Below are positions 6,988 to 10,664 of a stretch of DNA of 10,664 nt, piece after piece. Location of the stretch: the NCBI GenBank assembly GCA_002700865.1, contig PAFB01000060.1, positions 1 through 10,664 of the forward strand. Direction: 5' to 3'. The translations under genes were made by a program, and so were the position numbers. The notes beneath the pieces were generated by a model. It searched no databases, was not told the DNA's origin, and worked only from the letters and a program-made list of their open reading frames with translations. Source of the stretch: Rhodospirillaceae bacterium. GTDB taxonomy: Bacteria > Pseudomonadota > Alphaproteobacteria > UBA7985. Each line of letters begins with the position of its first letter. Position 1 is the first letter of the stretch.

Positions 6988-7981
6988 CCGCGAGCATGAA
7001 CACCCGACGCATACGATCCGGGTTCGTCACAGCGCCAGAACCTGGCGCGCCGCGCTTGATCTGGTCCACGGACTCCATACCCACCAGCACCTCACCGACG
7101 ATGGTGTACTGACCATCGAGGAAGGGGCCATCGTCGAACATGATGAAAAACTGGGAGTTTGCCGAAGCGGGGTCCTGCGAACGCGCCATACCCACAGCCC
7201 CGCGTACGAAGCTGGCAACGTCTGGCTCAGAGAACTCAGGCGGCAAGTCCGGCTTTTCTGAACCCCCGCGCCCGGTGCCGGTCGGGTCGCCGGTTTGCGC
7301 CATGAAGCCTTCAATCACCCGATGAAACACGACGCCGTCATAGAAGCCTTCGCGGGTCAGCTCCGTGAGTCGCTGTGCGTGCAGAGGGGCGAGATCGTCG
7401 CGGAGGCTCATAGCGATATAGCCGTATTTCGTGTCGATCATCATGGTCTTTTCAACATCACCGCCGGCGGCTGTGACCTGTTCAGCGATCTGACCGATGG
7501 ACGGCTTTGCGATGCTGTCGAGGCCCGAGAGCAGGGCAACGGCGATCGAACCGGCTGTGGTTTCCGGGTAGAGGATAACCGCCGCTTGCAGAGCAATCGG
7601 CTGACCCAACTCCAACGCCCGCGCAAGCACGGCTTCACCGCCCTCGTCCTGGAAAGCAGCATCACAGGCAATGTTGCCGTAAGCGCTGACACCCAGCGTG
7701 CTGAACGTCGCCGGGGAGAGGTTCAGCGTGACCACGGCGCGCACATCATCTCCAGCCGCGCCAATGCTCGCGCTCAACGCAGAATCGACTTCCATGCCTT
7801 GCGGCATGGGCGAGATGCTGGCGGATTGTGTGTTGTAGCCGACCTCTTGCAGGGTATCGGTCACGCGCTGAGAACAGGTTTCATCAACCCCCTCACCCAG
7901 CACAACCAACGCCGTCTGAGCGGAAGCCAGTGCCGGTAGGATCAGGGAAGCAGCGGTGGCCGTGAGAAGTCGAAAAACCAT
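6977..7981 (-). CDS. Exported cyclophilin-type peptidyl-prolyl isomerase with extra N-terminal domain
   Basis: A 334-residue periplasmic protein. Residues 1-21 are a signal peptide ending ASA before Q22. Residues about 22-180 form a domain I do not recognise, with two cysteines (C36, C106) and an alpha/beta-like pattern. Residues about 183-334 are a cyclophilin domain that catalyses cis-trans isomerisation of X-Pro bonds: FHRV with catalytic-type R221, FMAQTGD with Q229, GMARSQ, SANSQFFIMF and FLDGQY are all present. The Trp of classical cyclosporin-sensitive cyclophilins is Phe here and the nearby His is Tyr. The ATG at 7981 is chosen over an in-frame one at 8014 because AAAGAG precedes it and the signal peptide then starts directly. 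Its cyclophilin domain is very similar to the lipoprotein cyclophilin encoded just upstream, suggesting tandem duplication. It overlaps the next gene by 11 bases. Confidence 0.93.
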   Translation of the reverse strand: MVFRLLTATAASLILPALASAQTALVVLGEGVDETCSQRVTDTLQEVGYNTQSASISPMPQGMEVDSALSASIGAAGDDVRAVVTLNLSPATFSTLGVSAYGNIACDAAFQDEGGEAVLARALELGQPIALQAAVILYPETTAGSIAVALLSGLDSIAKPSIGQIAEQVTAAGGDVEKTMMIDTKYGYIAMSLRDDLAPLHAQRLTELTREGFYDGVVFHRVIEGFMAQTGDPTGTGRGGSEKPDLPPEFSEPDVASFVRGAVGMARSQDPASANSQFFIMFDDGPFLDGQYTIVGEVLVGMESVDQIKRGAPGSGAVTNPDRMRRVFMLADEI

Positions 7982-8009
7982 AGATAACTCTTTCTTTTGA
8001 TGTCGCTGC

Positions 8010-8030
8010 GCCACGTTTGAGCGAGGTGGC
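8010..8030. promoter_or_regulatory. Inverted repeat upstream of the larger cyclophilin gene
   Basis: GCCAC (8010-8014) and GTGGC (8026-8030) are a perfect 5-base inverted repeat with an 11-base centre, 29 bases before the start codon at 7981 in the only promoter space this gene has (7982-8071). It could be an operator or a 5'-leader hairpin. Chance occurrence cannot be excluded. No strong -35/-10 pair is evident in this space. Confidence 0.3.
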
Positions 8031-8071
8031 TTTGACGCACAGCTTAGGACAGCCGTGACTCTATACCCAAT

Positions 8072-8115
8072 AAAGAAGCCGCGAGAATCGAAAAGAGTCT
8101 CGCGGCTTCTTTTTT
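8072..8115 (-). terminator. Strong, bidirectional-type intrinsic terminator
   Basis: A perfect 15-bp stem (8072-8086 pairing with 8098-8112; core GAAGCCGCGAGA with its complement) encloses an 11-base loop. On the minus strand the stem is followed by TTTATT, ending transcription from the lipoprotein cyclophilin gene, whose stop is 26 bases upstream. The plus-strand side carries a TTTTTT run and could stop antisense readthrough as well. It separates the transcripts of the two cyclophilin genes. Confidence 0.93.
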
Positions 8116-8138
8116 ATGGCAGAAAAGAGTGCTGAGGC

Positions 8139-8840
8139 TTAGCCGTCGGCGGCAACCTTGACTGAAATCATGGTGTCCGGCTCACCGGAGAAAGACGTGC
8201 CATTCTGGCCAGCGCCTTTCTTGATGTTGTCCACGAACTCCATGCCCGAGCGCACCTGGCCGAAGACCGTGTACTGGCCGTTCAGGAAGGAGCCTTCAGC
8301 GAACATGATGAAGAACTGAGAGTTGGCGGAGTTCGGGTTCTGCGACCGAGCCATGCCCACCGTCCCGCGCTCAAACGGCACGTTGGAGAACTCAGCAGGC
8401 AGGTCAGGCAAGCTGGAACCACCGGTGCCGTTACCCTGCGGATCACCGGTCTGAGCCATGAAACCGTCGATGACGCGATGGAACTTGATGCCGTCGTAGA
8501 AGCCCTGGCGGGCCAGTTCTTTGAGGCGAGCGACGTGCAGCGGGGCGACGTCAGGCAGAAGCTCGATAACGACTGTGCCGTCCTTGAGCTGGATTTCGAG
8601 AGTGTTTTCGGGATCCAAGTCGGAATCCTCCGTGGTTGTCGCCTTCCCTGCACCAGACAGGAAGGCATTGTTGTCGTTTGAGAGGAAAGACGTGTCCTCA
8701 AAGGACGCGTCCGTGGAAACATCAGCAGCGCTGTCCGACGTGCTTGAATCATCACCCATGCCGGAAATCAGGCCGCAACCGGATACCAGCACGAGGGCCG
8801 ACAAAGCGACTGCTGCGAGAATGGTTAGTAGATAGCGCAT
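8139..8840 (-). CDS. Lipoprotein cyclophilin-type peptidyl-prolyl isomerase
   Basis: A 233-residue prolyl isomerase anchored in the envelope. The N-terminus is a lipoprotein signal with lipobox LVSGC and the lipidated residue at C22. G23 at position +2 is not the Asp retention signal, so outer-membrane sorting is expected. Residues about 28-78 are a Ser/Asp/Thr-rich flexible tether. The cyclophilin domain spans about 80-233: FHRVIDGFMAQTGDP (120-134, with R122 and Q130), GMARSQ (162-167), SANSQFFIMF (171-180) and FLNGQYTVFGQV (185-196), with Phe and Tyr replacing the Trp and His of the classical cyclosporin pocket. The ATG at 8840 follows AGAGGA about 9 bases upstream. It starts 40 bases after the icd stop in the same direction, so it may be read from the icd promoter, and it ends before a strong terminator. 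The substrate proteins are unknown. Confidence 0.95.
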   Translation of the reverse strand: MRYLLTILAAVALSALVLVSGCGLISGMGDDSSTSDSAADVSTDASFEDTSFLSNDNNAFLSGAGKATTTEDSDLDPENTLEIQLKDGTVVIELLPDVAPLHVARLKELARQGFYDGIKFHRVIDGFMAQTGDPQGNGTGGSSLPDLPAEFSNVPFERGTVGMARSQNPNSANSQFFIMFAEGSFLNGQYTVFGQVRSGMEFVDNIKKGAGQNGTSFSGEPDTMISVKVAADG

Positions 8841-8880
8841 GCAAAACGGTCCTCTTTAGTGCCGCACAAAACCGAGACGC

Positions 8881-10098
8881 TTACAGGCCCATGACCTGCT
8901 TGAGCTCATCATCGAGCTTGTCGAGGAACTGGTTGGTGGTCAGCCAGCCCTGATCCGGGGACACCAGCAAGGCCAGATCTTTGGTCATAAAGCCCTTTTC
9001 CACTGTGCTCACACAGACAGACTCAAGCGCCTCAGCGAACTTCACCACGTCCGGGGTCTGATCGAACTGGCCGCGGTAGTACAGGCCGCGGGTCCAGGCG
9101 TAGATCGACGCAATCGGGTTTGTGGAGGTCTCTTTCCCTTGTTGATGCAGGCGGTAGTGACGCGTGACGGTGCCGTGCGCGGCCTCAGCTTCGACCGTGT
9201 TGCCGTCCGGGGTCATCAGCACCGATGTCATCAGCCCCAGCGAGCCGAAGCCCTGAGCGACGGTGTCGGATTGAACGTCGCCGTCGTAGTTCTTGCACGC
9301 CCAGACAAAGCCGCCCGACCACTTCAGCGCCGAAGCGACCATGTCGTCGATCAGACGGTGCTCATAGCTGATACCGGCTTCTTTAAACTTGTCGGCAAAC
9401 TCGGTTTCGAAAACATGCTGGAACAGGTCTTTGAACCGGCCATCGTATTTCTTCATGATGGTGTTCTTGGTCGACAGGTACACAGGCCAGCCTAGGTTCA
9501 GCCCGTAATTCATGCAGGCGCGGGCAAAGCCAATGATGGACTCATCGAGGTTGTACATGCCCATAGCAACGCCGGCTTCTTCGAAGTCATAAACCGGGTA
9601 CTCCACCGCTTCGCCGCCGTCAGCAGGCTCGAAAACCATCTTCAGATGGCCCGCGCCGGGTACCAGAATATCGGTCGCTCGGTACTGGTCGCCAAAGGCG
9701 TGACGGCCGATGACGATGGGCTGCGTCCAACCCGGCACCAGACGCGGCACGTTCTCCATGATGATCGGCTGCCGGAACACGGTGCCGCCGAGAATGTTGC
9801 GGATGGTGCCATTGGGGGAGCGGTACATCTTTTTGAGGTTGAACTCCTCAACCCGTGCTTCGTCCGGGGTGATGGTGGCACACTTGACGCCGACACCGTG
9901 CTCCTTGATCGCGTTTGCGGCATCAATGGTAATCTGATCGTCCGTCTCGTCGCGCTTTTCCATGCCCAGATCGTAGTAGTGCAGATCAACGTCGAGGTAA
10001 GGCAGGATCAACCGCTCTTTGATGAAGGACCAGATGATGCGGGTCATTTCATCGCCATCGAGTTCTACGACTGGGTTTTTAACGGAAATTTTGGACAT
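8881..10098 (-). CDS. icd: NADP-dependent isocitrate dehydrogenase, class II (eukaryote-like)
   Basis: TCA-cycle enzyme converting isocitrate to 2-oxoglutarate and CO2 while reducing NADP+, cytoplasmic and normally a homodimer. The 405-residue length and sequence follow the animal/alphaproteobacterial class rather than the E. coli Icd class. Isocitrate-binding residues lie in YRSPNGTIR (92-100, with S94, N96, R100), R109 and GRHAFGDQYR (131-140, with R132 and Y139). The catalytic Lys is K211 in STKNT. Metal-binding Asp residues are D251 and, in NYDGDVQSD (270-278), D274 and D278. The NADP-binding segment is AEAAHGTVTRHYR (304-316). All key residues are intact. The ATG at 10098 follows GAGGAG 9 bases upstream. 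A lipoprotein cyclophilin gene follows after 40 bases. This enzyme type next to the recA-alaS region fits a Caulobacter/Maricaulis-like chromosome. Confidence 0.98.
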   Translation of the reverse strand: MSKISVKNPVVELDGDEMTRIIWSFIKERLILPYLDVDLHYYDLGMEKRDETDDQITIDAANAIKEHGVGVKCATITPDEARVEEFNLKKMYRSPNGTIRNILGGTVFRQPIIMENVPRLVPGWTQPIVIGRHAFGDQYRATDILVPGAGHLKMVFEPADGGEAVEYPVYDFEEAGVAMGMYNLDESIIGFARACMNYGLNLGWPVYLSTKNTIMKKYDGRFKDLFQHVFETEFADKFKEAGISYEHRLIDDMVASALKWSGGFVWACKNYDGDVQSDTVAQGFGSLGLMTSVLMTPDGNTVEAEAAHGTVTRHYRLHQQGKETSTNPIASIYAWTRGLYYRGQFDQTPDVVKFAEALESVCVSTVEKGFMTKDLALLVSPDQGWLTTNQFLDKLDDELKQVMGL

Positions 10099-10263
10099 GC
10101 TTGGCCACTCCTCAAAGCTCTAGGTGCGGTCTGGCGCTGGTCCCCGCCGCGCGCTTACTCCTGCGCGCCCGAGGACTGCCCAGAGACCGCTAACGGTTCT
10201 GATCATAGGGCGATTGGCTAGCATGGCCGGCAAGGGCCGACCATACCCACTCGCTGCCACTCA

Positions 10264-10279
10264 GGGTCGCACGTGACCC
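10264..10279. promoter_or_regulatory. Inverted repeat in the icd upstream region
   Basis: GGGTC (10264-10268) and GACCC (10275-10279) are a perfect inverted repeat around GCACGT, with the 6-base palindrome CACGTG at its centre (10271-10276). It lies about 165 bases upstream of icd and 34 bases after the LOG-family stop. No T-run follows on the minus strand, so it is not a clear terminator; an operator is possible. The rest of the 214-base spacer 10099-10312 shows a TATGAT-like box (minus strand, about 10203-10208) without a well-placed -35. Confidence 0.3.
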
Positions 10280-10312
10280 ATACGCTGTCGCCTTTGAACC
10301 AATAAACAGGGC

Positions 10313-10664
10313 TCAGCCCGTAAGCTGGCTTTCCAGTGCGGCGGGCAGGTTTTCGGGGTCGCGGATGGAGACGTACAGGTTCTGTAGCCGCGAGTGCAAA
10401 AAGCCCTGCTCTTCGAGGTGATCGACGAGGCTCATCAGCGGTTGCCAGAATCCCTGCTCGGTATCGAGGAAGATAATCGGCTTGTTGTGGCGACCGAGCT
10501 GTTTCCAGGTGATGACCTCAAAGATCTCCTCCAACGTTCCAAAGCCGCCCGGCATGGCGACGATGGCCTGCGCCAGATCAAACATCATGCGCTTTCGGGT
10601 GTGCATGTCGGGGACCAGACGCAGATCAGTAACATCGCGGTGGCCAACTTCGACCTCGTCGAGG
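10313..10664 (-). CDS. LOG-family nucleotide phosphoribohydrolase, N-terminus beyond the window
   Basis: Partial gene: the last 116 residues are present and the reading frame stays open to the right edge, so the start lies outside. The LOG ("lysine decarboxylase-like", TIGR00730-type) signature is clear: DMHTRKRMMFDLA followed by MPGGFGTLEE, the phosphate/ribose-binding PGGxGTxxE motif with its conserved upstream Arg and Lys. Characterised members hydrolyse cytokinin riboside 5'-monophosphate or other nucleoside monophosphates (AMP) into free base and ribose 5-phosphate; true lysine decarboxylase activity is not expected. After the motif come EVITWKQLGRHNKPI and a C-terminal helix region typical of the family. 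An internal ATG at 10606 is not the start, because the conserved family sequence continues upstream of it (about EVGHRDVTDLRLVPD). It is probably cytoplasmic. The TGA stop is at 10313-10315. Confidence 0.92.
   Translation of the reverse strand, partial: LDEVEVGHRDVTDLRLVPDMHTRKRMMFDLAQAIVAMPGGFGTLEEIFEVITWKQLGRHNKPIIFLDTEQGFWQPLMSLVDHLEEQGFLHSRLQNLYVSIRDPENLPAALESQLTG

Noticed and set aside
6466..7261. Plus-strand open frames opposite the exported unknown protein and cyclophilin
   Set aside because: Shadow frames; the minus-strand protein has a proper signal peptide and overlapping-operon start, and the plus frames have no recognisable features.
7295..7939. Plus-strand open frame (214 codons) opposite the larger cyclophilin
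   Set aside because: The opposite strand encodes an unmistakable signal peptide and cyclophilin; the plus frame has no motif or start signal.
7982..8014. Upstream ATG extending the larger cyclophilin by 11 residues
   Set aside because: The extension (AQRHQKKELS) would place an untypical segment before the signal peptide, and AAAGAG is positioned for the ATG at 7981.
1..10664. CRISPR array, insertion sequence, tRNA, phage or defence module
   Set aside because: Scanned both strands: no regularly spaced repeats, transposase or terminal inverted repeats, tRNA-like T-loop with acceptor pairing, or defence-type genes were found.

Overview
The window looks like a chromosomal core region of an alphaproteobacterium, probably from the Caulobacterales/Maricaulales (Hyphomonadaceae-like) side. 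Reasons: moderately high G+C, recA followed directly by alaS with a class II (eukaryote-like) NADP-isocitrate dehydrogenase gene nearby, and paired exported cyclophilins next to icd. The lineage is inferred from gene content and order only. No mobile element, CRISPR array, rRNA, tRNA or phage gene was seen.

Plus-strand half (1-5876): complete recA (68-1147); a 481-base gap with no convincing gene but several small hairpins, a candidate terminator and a 15-base imperfect repeat; alaS (1629-4292); an inositol-monophosphatase-family phosphatase (4298-5128) starting 5 bases after alaS and so almost certainly co-transcribed with it; a 289-base spacer with an intrinsic terminator and an AT-rich promoter-like stretch; and a small exported protein of unknown function (5418-5876) whose codon use is AT-richer than its neighbours.

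Minus-strand half (5983-10664), read right to left: the C-terminal part of a LOG-family nucleotide phosphoribohydrolase, running off the right edge (10664-10313); icd (10098-8881); a lipoprotein cyclophilin (8840-8139) 40 bases after icd; a strong hairpin terminator (8072-8115); a second, larger exported cyclophilin with an unassigned N-terminal domain (7981-6977); and an exported protein of unknown function (6987-5983) that overlaps it by 11 bases. The two halves converge at about 5877-5982.

Functionally, the left part is housekeeping: recombination and SOS control, alanyl-tRNA charging, and a sugar/inositol-type phosphatase. The right part combines a TCA-cycle enzyme with an envelope protein-folding group. 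The least understood content is that envelope group (the cyclophilin N-terminal domain and its overlapping partner), the small exported protein, and the recA-alaS spacer. Nothing in the window proves a new system; these are the places where something undescribed could be.
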